A stretch of 16,946 nt of DNA, from assembly GCA_905480565.1 (NCBI GenBank), contig CAJQQW010000328.1, positions 1-16,946 of the forward strand. Direction: 5' to 3'. This stretch comes from an uncultured Halioglobus sp. GTDB lineage: Bacteria > Pseudomonadota > Gammaproteobacteria > Pseudomonadales > Halieaceae. Position numbers and translations under genes: made by a program. Of this stretch, positions 1 through 6,831 are shown one piece after another (the first letter of the stretch is position 1; every line of letters starts with the position of its first letter). The notes below the pieces were generated by a model. That model had not been told where the DNA came from and searched no databases. It worked only from the letters and a program-made list of their open reading frames with translations.

Positions 1-1122
1 ATGATTGTCTTCGGCTTGCTTTGGCTGCTGCGCGCCCTCGATATCGGTCGCCCTGCTCACGAAACGGTGTGTGCCTGTATCGAGATTTGCTTGCAGGCGG
101 AACGTACGCCAGGCATTGGGCCCCAGATCGGGACCCACCAGTTCCGCGACCTGCCAGCTCTCACCCCGGTCAGCCGAAACCTCAACAGTGCGAATACCCC
201 GCTCCCCCGAAAAGGCTACACCATAAAGCGTCACGCTACCGGCCAGAACAGGTTGGTCGTCGGCCCCGGGGCCATTCAGCCAGGACTTAACCGGCATCCG
301 CCACATCGAGGGATGTTGTGGACCGCCTGACACGCCCTGTGCCCTGAAGCGGTAACCCGACTGCTGGATTTTTGCAGCCGATTGCTGCTCAGTTGCACCG
401 AGCTGCCTGACCCATTTCACGTTGTTAACGCCAAAGTACCCCGGAACGACAAGGCGCAGCGGCCCTCCATGGACAGCGGGTAATGGCGCACCATTCATCT
501 CCCAGACCAGCAGGCAGTCCCGCAGACCCTTCTCAATAGGCACCGAACGCTCGACCACCACAGCATCTTTATCGATGCCCTCGGGTAATTGTTCACCACC
601 CGTCGCGGTCAGGAACTTCGATTCGCCGACCACGCCACCAAAACGTTCGAAAATATCCGACACCCTGACACCCGTCCACAATGCGCACCCCGCCGCACCC
701 ACACCCCACTGGGAGCCAGAAGGGTGGTGGGGAAAAAATGCCCGCCCGTTACCGGAGCATTGCACTACGTTGGCAACGGTTTGCACGTTCATTCCCTTGA
801 GCTCTGCCAGAGTCAGGCTACCCGCTTCCGCACAACCCGAAACCTGAAATTCCCAGTCGTCTCCCTCATCAGTGACCGATGGCGGAGGCATCGGCAGGTT
901 GTTGCGGACAAAAAAGTGAGAGACAGGCGTGATCGGTCCAAAGCCAAACTGACCGCGTCGGGTCTCGAGCGCCCAGGGGAGATCGTTGTGTTCAACAAAT
1001 GTGGCCGTTTGCTTGCCGATCGGCATCGCACGCCGGCTAATGCCCATAGCTACCGGGTGACCGGCGAGCAAAACCGCCGCACCGAGGCTCTTCACCACAA
1101 ACCGACGTGACCAGTGCTGCAC
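1..1122 (-). CDS. Tat-exported sulfite oxidase-family molybdoenzyme (3' end beyond window)
   Basis: Catalytic molybdenum-cofactor subunit of the sulfite oxidase/SoxC/SorA group, expected to oxidise sulfite or a related sulfur compound in the periplasm. The minus strand is open for 374 codons and continues past base 1, so only a short C-terminal piece should be missing. The GTG start at 1122 is chosen because AGGAG lies 8 bases upstream and the next residues form a twin-arginine signal (SRRFVVKSLG, residues 5-14) followed by a hydrophobic stretch. The Mo-binding segment VVQCSGNGR carries the cysteine ligand at about residue 122, as in QCAGNRR of sulfite oxidases. The region LPAVHGGPLRLVVPGYFG and a Mo-co dimerisation domain (about 270 onward, with RTVEVSADRGESW) follow. 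No haem motif is visible, so an external electron acceptor is needed. Sulfite oxidase versus sulfane dehydrogenase cannot be settled from this sequence. Confidence 0.9.
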   Translation of the reverse strand, partial: MQHWSRRFVVKSLGAAVLLAGHPVAMGISRRAMPIGKQTATFVEHNDLPWALETRRGQFGFGPITPVSHFFVRNNLPMPPPSVTDEGDDWEFQVSGCAEAGSLTLAELKGMNVQTVANVVQCSGNGRAFFPHHPSGSQWGVGAAGCALWTGVRVSDIFERFGGVVGESKFLTATGGEQLPEGIDKDAVVVERSVPIEKGLRDCLLVWEMNGAPLPAVHGGPLRLVVPGYFGVNNVKWVRQLGATEQQSAAKIQQSGYRFRAQGVSGGPQHPSMWRMPVKSWLNGPGADDQPVLAGSVTLYGVAFSGERGIRTVEVSADRGESWQVAELVGPDLGPNAWRTFRLQANLDTGTHRFVSRATDIEGAQQPKQAEDNH

Positions 1123-1156
1123 AGCTCTAACTCCTTTCGGGAAAAACTTGAACAAC

Positions 1157-1162
1157 AGTATA
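1157..1162 (-). promoter_or_regulatory. Possible -10 element for the sulfite oxidase-like gene
   Basis: TATACT on the minus strand lies 35 bases upstream of the GTG start, a reasonable distance. No convincing -35 sits 16-18 bases further upstream (the best, TTGTCT, is 21 away). The gene may have its own promoter or may be read through from the two genes upstream. Confidence 0.25.
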
Positions 1163-1323
1163 AGGCGTTAGCCAGTACAGGAAAGACAACAGTCATCGAG
1201 GCAGTTCATTCGGCGCGTTTCACAGCAAACCCGCTGATGCTCCAGACTCCTTACCCAGACTATCCGGTGTTGTTTTTTGCCCTGAATGATATGCCCGCGC
1301 AAGCGCTGCGACGCGATGGCGCT

Positions 1324-2394
1324 TCAGTTGCCCGCCAGGCCGGGAATTTCGCAGAAAATATCCGCCTCCACCCTGGCGCTGACCGCACTGTTGGCGTGGG
1401 CTCCGGCACACCAGGACGGCATGACCATGGAGTAGAGCCCGCTACCGCCGGCCTGCAGAATCAGGATTTGATCGGGACTTTTGAACGCCATGCGGCGCTG
1501 CGGGTTGTCGCCGGCAAACGCGCCCATCAGACGTTTGACCATCTCTCCTTCGAGGAAGCAACGCCCATACAGCTCACTGGCAACATCCTGCCGGCTCAAC
1601 CCGGCCTTGCCCAGCACCGCGCTGTGCTCCGGGTTTAAAACGACGACGGCTGCACCGCCCGTGAGAATCGCATTATTGCTGGGTGCGTTAGCCAACCCCA
1701 TGGCCAGCAGGTCCAGCAGGGTCTTGTATGCCTCCGGGTCATCGCCATCACCGGCAAAAATCACCGAATGCGGTGCCTCAGCGCCGACCACGGTCACCAC
1801 GCTGTCCTGGGCATCGAAACCGAGGTCCGAGTGCAGTGGAGGAAATGGGCTATTTTCCTCATCCTCGGCCAAACAATAGGTAAACTTTCCGGGGTGTCCC
1901 AACAGCGCCATATCAGAGCTGCCCGGGCGAGCCTTGCCGATATTGATCATAGTAAGACGCAGGGCGCGACCGATAGACGCATTGGCACGATGACCGGGGC
2001 CCAGTGCCCCGGTGCCGGAGGCGATCGGCCCGCAGCTGCTGCGGGCGGGTCCGTTCACAATTATTAGGGGAGCCGTGCAGTGCGTGGTCGCCTGCATTTC
2101 AGTCAAGTCGAAGCGTGGGTCGATAACCGCTTTCACCGCCGCCACCACCACGGGCATATAGTCTGGCAAACACCCTGCCATCACCGCAGCGACGGCGACT
2201 TGCTCGATAGTGGCGATGCCGTGTCCGGGACCCATCGTACCCAGCACCATGTCGCCATCCAGTCCCGACGCCAGCACCATGCGATCAACCCGCTCGCGAA
2301 TCGGTATCACCACAGGCAGCCCGTCTGTGCACCCGCGCTGATGAAGGTCCTCGAGCGCCTGTGCCTCATCCAGAGCCGAGAGCAGTTCAGTCAT
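1324..2394 (-). CDS. Conserved protein of unknown function coupled to the UGSC selenoprotein
   Basis: A 356-residue soluble protein with no signal peptide or membrane segment. The start at 2394 is chosen because GGAGG lies 6 bases upstream and the ATG overlaps the selenoprotein stop by 8 bases (ATGACTGA), implying translational coupling; an ATG 18 bases further upstream lacks this signal. Conserved-looking blocks include TDGLPVV (23-29), AGCLPDYMPVVVAAVKA (73-89), HCTAPLIIVNGPA (105-117), GPGHRANASIGRALRL (132-147) and GHPGKFTYCLAEDEENSP (167-184). Cysteines at 22, 75, 106, 121 and 174 could support thiol chemistry. From memory of the family, these blocks recur in a widespread group without an assigned function, often near UGSC-type genes; this recollection was not checked. 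It probably acts with the selenoprotein on a small redox-active substrate, which is inference. Confidence 0.8.
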   Translation of the reverse strand: MTELLSALDEAQALEDLHQRGCTDGLPVVIPIRERVDRMVLASGLDGDMVLGTMGPGHGIATIEQVAVAAVMAGCLPDYMPVVVAAVKAVIDPRFDLTEMQATTHCTAPLIIVNGPARSSCGPIASGTGALGPGHRANASIGRALRLTMINIGKARPGSSDMALLGHPGKFTYCLAEDEENSPFPPLHSDLGFDAQDSVVTVVGAEAPHSVIFAGDGDDPEAYKTLLDLLAMGLANAPSNNAILTGGAAVVVLNPEHSAVLGKAGLSRQDVASELYGRCFLEGEMVKRLMGAFAGDNPQRRMAFKSPDQILILQAGGSGLYSMVMPSWCAGAHANSAVSARVEADIFCEIPGLAGN

Positions 2395-2923
2395 CAGCAC
2401 CCTCCAGCGCATTGATTACCCGCGGTGCAATCGATTCGGCAACCTCGCGGATATTCGCCACGCCAGTGCCGGCAACAGGATGGGGAAGCTTTATTCGTGG
2501 CACATCCGGCATGCCCAGTGAACGGGCGACAAAGTCTCCTTGAGACCAGAATTCCTCCGTTACCAGAGCCACCGCCGGGATGCCGCGGTTTGCAAAGTTG
2601 ATGCCGTCACGCACGGTGCCGGTAGTGCAAGATCCTCAGTGACCGTAGGCAGCAATAACGCCCACGCACTCGCCACCGATCTCACCCAGTAATTGTTCGT
2701 TGGCAGGTACCGTTGCATTGCCCTTGTTGAACGCATGCACCGCAATGCCGGGTCGAAGCTTCTGTAATGCGACACCGAGTTCATCGAGGAACTCTACAGA
2801 ATCGGGAAAGCCATTCGCGAGCAAACCAATATGAACCGGCTCTCCCTCACTCATGGTTAAAGACAACTCGTAGGGCGTTTCCTCCACACCTACGCTCGCA
2901 TCCGGATCGAGATACTCGATCAT
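2387..2923 (-). CDS. UGSC-family selenoprotein (in-frame UGA = selenocysteine 96)
   Basis: Conventional gene calling would split this gene in two: residues 1-95 end at TGA (2638-2636), and the same frame continues without another stop to 2387, giving 178 residues. The junction reads AAYGH-U-GSC-TTGTVRDG, the signature of the UGSC selenoprotein family, first described in marine metagenome selenoproteome surveys. Sec96 and Cys99 form a redox-like U-x-x-C pair. Downstream, NRGIPAVALVTEEF and LGMPDVPRIKLPHPVAGTG match the usual tail of the family. The N-terminal half (HIGLLANGFPDSVEFLDELG) resembles the nucleotide- or ligand-binding-like front half. The ATG at 2923 is chosen because GGAG lies 5 bases upstream; a GTG three bases earlier is the alternative. 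A hairpin just after the UGA fits a bacterial SECIS. The biochemical function of the family is unknown. Expression needs SelA, SelB, SelC and SelD encoded elsewhere. Confidence 0.9.
2604..2622 (-). promoter_or_regulatory. Candidate bacterial SECIS hairpin
   Basis: On the minus strand, 13 bases after the UGA, CCGGCAC pairs with GTGACGG (six Watson-Crick pairs around one G/A mismatch) and closes a five-base loop CGUGC. The G in the second loop position and the loop lying 20-24 bases after the UGA agree with the known shape of SelB-binding bacterial SECIS elements such as that of fdhF. Folding was done by eye only. Confidence 0.6.
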
Positions 2924-3044
2924 CACAGCTCCTCTACGCCACCGGGATATACCCCGAAAACCGAACCCTGCGCACTGACCGACGCACCAGCGTGACGCCG
3001 ACCAGACTCTGCACAGCGTTGAACAGACACCCTAATCTGGCACG

Positions 3045-3050
3045 AGTATA
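3045..3050 (-). promoter_or_regulatory. Possible -10 element of the selenoprotein operon
   Basis: TATACT on the minus strand lies about 120 bases upstream of the selenoprotein start. No consensus -35 is visible at the proper spacing; that position falls beside the palindrome at 3071-3086, which would suit an activator- or repressor-controlled promoter. Confidence 0.25.
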
Positions 3051-3070
3051 TTACACCCGCGCTGAATGCG

Positions 3071-3086
3071 GTATACACGTGAATAC
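3071..3086. promoter_or_regulatory. 16-bp near-perfect palindrome, possible operator
   Basis: GTATACACGTGAATAC is an inverted repeat with seven of eight base pairs matching, centred on CACGTG. It lies in the divergent region between the selenoprotein operon and the lysozyme-inhibitor gene, just upstream of a candidate minus-strand -10. The remainder of 2924-3215 shows no gene. The cognate regulator is unknown. Confidence 0.35.
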
Positions 3087-3215
3087 GCTTAACCCCGACA
3101 GTTGGCAGACACCTAAAACAAGGGCAAACTGGCAGCCGATCACCACCGTGTATCGCTAACGGGAAATGCGCTGATTACTATAAACAAACGATTACACACC
3201 CTCTATCCTGCCTCG

Positions 3216-4094
3216 TTGTGGCGGCTGTCTATTGCCGCTATGCTCGCGGCGCATCTGGCCTTCCCGCCTGCCAGCGCAGACAGCGCTTCCGCACATTGCG
3301 GCTTTTCAGCGAGTCGCGATCACCAGCCAACACGCACCTCCCCCTGCCGCTTTTCGCAGCGGCAGGGCTCTATTGGCATCTACTTTGAGGATGGCCAGCG
3401 TTTCAACTTCGCGCCCGTTGGGGATATTCCAGGCAACTACCAGGATGAGGCGGGTCGCCCGATTTATCGTCAAAAGGGCCTGGGGCAGGAAGGGCAATTA
3501 TTCAAACTACCGTCCACGCCAGACGGCCTGCCATTCCTCTACGTGATGTGGGCACCAACAGCACTCGCCTGCGATGCAGTTGCCCTGACAACACCCGGTC
3601 GATGCACGCTCGCTTTGCAGGCGCCCATTTCCTTTGCCATGTCCGCCACCCGCGGGGGATCGCTCAATGAACTCACGATTACTCCGAGGGGACTGCCTTT
3701 TGCGAGGGACACCATAAATGAGTCTCTGGATGGCGGAGTGATCGCCGCAGAGATTGCCGACCTGGACGCAAACGGCTGGCCCGAGATCTATGTGTTTATC
3801 AGTAGCGCCGGCAGTGGGAGCTACGGCTCGCTGGTCGCCTACGCCGTGAACGCGGGCAAGTCACTGACACCAATCTACCTGCCGGCTCTGGAGCAAACGC
3901 CGGGTGCCGCTGACGGTTACGGTGGACATGACGAATTTGCCATTATCGAGAACCGTCTTGCGCGGCGCTTTCCCCTTTACACGGCCCAGGACACGAACTC
4001 CGCGCCCTCGGGCGGCACGCGGCAAATCGGCTATCGACTGGAAGCGGGCGAGGCAGGCTGGCTACTTGTCCCGGACACGGTGTCGAATTACTGA
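3216..4094 (+). CDS. Secreted protein with C-terminal PliI-type lysozyme inhibitor domain
   Basis: About 292 residues with an N-terminal hydrophobic segment and a likely cleavage after PPASA (residues 17-21), so the product should be periplasmic or extracellular. The C-terminal part (about 140-287) carries the hallmarks of PliI, the periplasmic inhibitor of invertebrate-type lysozyme: AEIADLDANGWPEIYV (178-193), the SGSYGSLVAY loop (200-209), GYGGHDEFAIIENRLARRFP (234-253), GGTRQ and EAGEAGW near the end. The N-terminal part (about 50-135, GIYFEDGQRFNFAPVGD and following) is an additional module not recognised here. Cysteines at 28, 44, 119 and 130 could pair. The start is uncertain: TTG 3216 gives the longest recognised frame, ATG 3240 is a shorter alternative, and neither has a clear ribosome binding site. 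The likely role is protection from host or grazer lysozyme. Confidence 0.75.
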   Translation: MWRLSIAAMLAAHLAFPPASADSASAHCGFSASRDHQPTRTSPCRFSQRQGSIGIYFEDGQRFNFAPVGDIPGNYQDEAGRPIYRQKGLGQEGQLFKLPSTPDGLPFLYVMWAPTALACDAVALTTPGRCTLALQAPISFAMSATRGGSLNELTITPRGLPFARDTINESLDGGVIAAEIADLDANGWPEIYVFISSAGSGSYGSLVAYAVNAGKSLTPIYLPALEQTPGAADGYGGHDEFAIIENRLARRFPLYTAQDTNSAPSGGTRQIGYRLEAGEAGWLLVPDTVSNY

Positions 4095-4445
4095 AACACA
4101 CAACCTTGCCCGCATCGCCCGCAGCCCGCTGCGCGCTTGCTAAACACACCACTGAAATGCCAAGACAGATCTGCAGACCCCCCCTGCAAAACACTGATTC
4201 CTCTGCCTATTTTTAACCTTCGGGAGATACCTGCCGACGCCGGTAGAACGATGTAATTACGCACGGATCAGGTCCATGCTGCATTTTGTACTATTCCAAT
4301 CATAGTGCCTGCATATTGCCGCGATACAGACATTTAAATGGCGTAAAGTGACGGCGGCCGCTATTCTTTCTACTCTGTGAGTTTTTTCATGTTACAGGAC
4401 CCCTCGCAACTTGACTTGATGCGAGACCACCGAAGGAGTAAGTGA
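4095..4445. other. Intergenic region upstream of katG
   Basis: 351 bases without a supported gene; the small frames here are shadows. It contains the OxyR-like repeat at 4280-4316 and the katG ribosome binding site GGAG about 8 bases before the start. No clear terminator follows the upstream gene and no consensus katG promoter could be fixed. A weak pair, GTGACG (4348-4353) and TACTCT (4371-4376) with a 17-base spacer, is possible. Confidence 0.6.
4280..4316 (+). promoter_or_regulatory. Candidate OxyR-type binding site upstream of katG
   Basis: The centre CTAT-N7-ATAG (4291-4305) exactly matches the inner half of the OxyR consensus ATAG-N7-CTAT-N7-ATAG-N7-CTAT. The right outer element at 4313-4316 is ATAT (three of four); the left outer element is poor. 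Position before a peroxide-detoxifying gene supports the assignment, which rests on motif inspection only. Confidence 0.4.
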
Positions 4446-6713
4446 ATGAAGCACCCTCGACTCATTTTGTCTGCCGCCGTGGCCGGCGCCATGACGCTAT
4501 TCGCAGTATCCGCCACTGCAAACACCGCCAAACCGGCCGGTGCCACCGACGTCGGCGCGATCAGCCTCGAGCAGCCCCGCAGCAACCAGTTCTGGTGGCC
4601 TGACCAGCTCGACCTCGCCCCGCTGCGCGATCACGACAGTCGCTCCAACCCGCTGGGCGACGACTTTAGCTATGCTGCGGCCTTTAACACACTGGATCTC
4701 GACGCCGTAAAAGCCGATATCGATGCGGTACTCACCGATTCGCAGGACTGGTGGCCAGCGGACTGGGGCAACTACGGTCCGTTCTTCATCCGCATGTCAT
4801 GGCACAGCGCGGGCACCTATCGCACACTGGATGGTCGCGGTGGCGGCGACGGCGGCCAAATGCGATTTGATCCTCTCAACAGCTGGCCAGACAACGGTAA
4901 TCTCGACAAAGCGAGACGACTGCTGTGGCCAGTCAAGCAAAAGTACGGAGAAAGCCTGTCGTGGGGGGACCTGATGATTCTTGCGGGAAACGTCGCGCTG
5001 GAAAATATTGGCTTTGAAACCTATGGCTTTGCCGGCGGCCGTACCGACGAATGGGAGCCGGATATTGTCTACTGGGGGCCCGAGGTGAAAATGCTGGCGA
5101 GCGACCGTCATGACAAAGATGGCAAACTGCAACGTCCGCTTGGGGCGACGCACATGGGCCTGATCTATGTAAACCCGGAGGGCCCCATGGGCAAGCCCGA
5201 TCCTGCAGGCTCTGCAAACAATATTCGGGTGACCTTCGGACGCATGGCGATGAATGACGAGGAAACCCTGGCACTTATCGCAGGCGGACACACGTTCGGA
5301 AAGATGCATGGCGCGCGCAAGCCCGCGGACTGTGTCGGACCGGAGCCCGCCGCTGCCCCCACTGAGCAGCAAGGGCTTGGTTGGAAAAACCGCTGCGGCA
5401 AGGGTAACGCAGAAGATACCACCACCAGTGGTCTCGAGGGCGCCAGGACCCAGGCACCCACCCAGTGGACCAGCCTGTACCTGCAAAACCTGCTAAACCT
5501 TGAGTGGCAACAATCACGCAGCCCGGCGGGAGCCATCATCTGGATTCCCAAGGATGAAGCCCTGCACACCGCGGTGCCTGATGCACACGTGAAAGGAAAA
5601 TCGAATCCACCCGTAATGACAACGGCGGATATCGCATTAAAAGTAGACCCCCAGTACAGGGCCATCGCCGAGCGCTTCCTCGCCGACCCGGCGGAATACC
5701 AACGCGCATTCGCCAGGGCCTGGTACAAGCTGACCCATAGAGACATGGGTCCTCGTGCCCGTTATCTTGGTGATCAATTTCCGGAGGAGGAATTGATCTG
5801 GCAGGACCCGATTCCCGTGGTTGAAGGCAAACCGATCAACGATCGGGACATCACGAAGTTGAAGAAGGCAATTGCCAAAACCGACCTCAGCACACAAGAG
5901 CTAGTGCGAACGGCCTGGGCATCGGCCGCCAGCTTTAGGGCTGCCGATATGCGTGGCGGGGCCAATGGTGCACGCATCGCGCTGGCGCCTCAAAAGGACT
6001 GGGCGGTGAATAACCCCGCGGAGCTTGCAAAGGTTCTCGAGACCCTGCGAGGGGTGCAGGAGACATTCAACGACGGCAGTCGCAGAAAGGTATCGCTTGC
6101 CGATTTGATTGTGTTGGGTGGCGCTGTCGGGCTTGAGCAGGCCGCCGATGCAGCGGACATTGAGATCGAGGTGCCGTTCATACCCGGTCGTGCTGATGCC
6201 ACACAGGAACAGACGGATCTGCAGTCCTTCGCACTGCTGGAGCCGACCGCAGATGCCTTCCGCAACTATTACGATGTGTCGCGCAGCTACCGTCCGCCGA
6301 CCGAAATGCTGGTCGATAAAGCCGATCAACTGTCCCTCACCGTTCCGGAAATGACAGTACTGGTCGGGGGCATGCGTGCGATGAATGCCAGTTCGGGTGA
6401 TTCCAGCGCAGGCATACTGACGGATAACCCTGGCGCATTGACGAATGACTTTTTCGTCAACTTACTGGATATGTCCACAACGTGGCAGAAATCAGCCACC
6501 GATGGCTTGTATGAAGGCGTAGATCGCGAAAGCGGTGAGGTAACGTACACCGCAACCCCGGTAGACCTTATCTTCGGATCCAACGCAGAATTGCGGGCAG
6601 TGGCAGAAGCCTATGCCTTTGACGACGCGCAACAGCGTATGGCAGATGATTTTGTCGCTGCGTGGGTCAAGGTAATGCAACTGGATCGCTTCGACCTGCA
6701 TCGCGACCTGTAG
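4446..6713 (+). CDS. katG: Secreted bifunctional catalase-peroxidase KatG
   Basis: A 755-residue haem enzyme that disproportionates hydrogen peroxide and has broad peroxidase activity. Distal-side residues Arg116, Trp119 and His120 lie in [11 protein letters not shown]; the covalent Met-Tyr-Trp adduct should be Trp119-Tyr241-Met267 (YVNPEGP and [10 protein letters not shown]); the proximal haem ligand is His282 in [11 protein letters not shown]. The degenerate C-terminal peroxidase domain is present from about 420, so the protein is full length. Residues 1-25 form a Sec signal peptide (MKHPRL, hydrophobic core, cleavage after SATA), placing the enzyme in the periplasm, unlike the usual cytoplasmic KatG and like KatG2/KatP types. 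The start follows AAGGAG at good spacing. It is probably a single-gene unit, with an OxyR-like site upstream and a strong hairpin after it. Confidence 0.97.
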   Translation: MKHPRLILSAAVAGAMTLFAVSATANTAKPAGATDVGAISLEQPRSNQFWWPDQLDLAPLRDHDSRSNPLGDDFSYAAAFNTLDLDAVKADIDAVLTDSQDWWPADWGNYGPFFIRMSWHSAGTYRTLDGRGGGDGGQMRFDPLNSWPDNGNLDKARRLLWPVKQKYGESLSWGDLMILAGNVALENIGFETYGFAGGRTDEWEPDIVYWGPEVKMLASDRHDKDGKLQRPLGATHMGLIYVNPEGPMGKPDPAGSANNIRVTFGRMAMNDEETLALIAGGHTFGKMHGARKPADCVGPEPAAAPTEQQGLGWKNRCGKGNAEDTTTSGLEGARTQAPTQWTSLYLQNLLNLEWQQSRSPAGAIIWIPKDEALHTAVPDAHVKGKSNPPVMTTADIALKVDPQYRAIAERFLADPAEYQRAFARAWYKLTHRDMGPRARYLGDQFPEEELIWQDPIPVVEGKPINDRDITKLKKAIAKTDLSTQELVRTAWASAASFRAADMRGGANGARIALAPQKDWAVNNPAELAKVLETLRGVQETFNDGSRRKVSLADLIVLGGAVGLEQAADAADIEIEVPFIPGRADATQEQTDLQSFALLEPTADAFRNYYDVSRSYRPPTEMLVDKADQLSLTVPEMTVLVGGMRAMNASSGDSSAGILTDNPGALTNDFFVNLLDMSTTWQKSATDGLYEGVDRESGEVTYTATPVDLIFGSNAELRAVAEAYAFDDAQQRMADDFVAAWVKVMQLDRFDLHRDL

Positions 6714-6750
6714 GCTTCACTTATTGCGCCGAGCAAAGGCGCATTTCACG

Positions 6751-6780
6751 CACTGGCCTCGATGAAGATCGAGGCCAGTG
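6751..6780. terminator. Bidirectional terminator hairpin between katG and the convergent operon
   Basis: CACTGGCCTCGAT, loop GAAG, and ATCGAGGCCAGTG form a perfect 13-bp stem with a four-base loop, between two convergent genes. The T-rich tail on the plus side (TCGTTCT) is weak, so termination there is likely but not textbook. Confidence 0.7.
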
Positions 6781-6831
6781 TCGTTCTAGGGCGGGAAATC
6801 GCCCGCACCGTGACGTCTTCGCTCAGTTCAA

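Noticed and set aside
1..1110. Several plus-strand open frames (1-330, 422-847, 589-1110)
   Set aside because: They lie opposite the sulfite-oxidase-family gene, are arginine/proline/threonine rich, and show no recognisable motif; the minus-strand frame has clear family signatures.
1220..1411. Small minus-strand frame spanning the end of the 356-residue gene and the following gap
   Set aside because: It overlaps the coding end in another frame, lacks a ribosome binding site and has low-complexity composition.
2387..2923. Two adjacent short genes or a pseudogene broken by a nonsense codon
   Set aside because: The stop is UGA exactly at the conserved U of the UGSC motif, both halves match the family, and a SECIS-like hairpin follows.
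2767..3159. Plus-strand frame across the divergent intergenic region
   Set aside because: Half of it overlaps the selenoprotein in antisense, it has no ribosome binding site and its composition is not protein-like.
4797..5746. Long minus-strand frames opposite katG
   Set aside because: They are antisense shadows of a well-conserved katG and have no family-like sequence or ribosome binding site.
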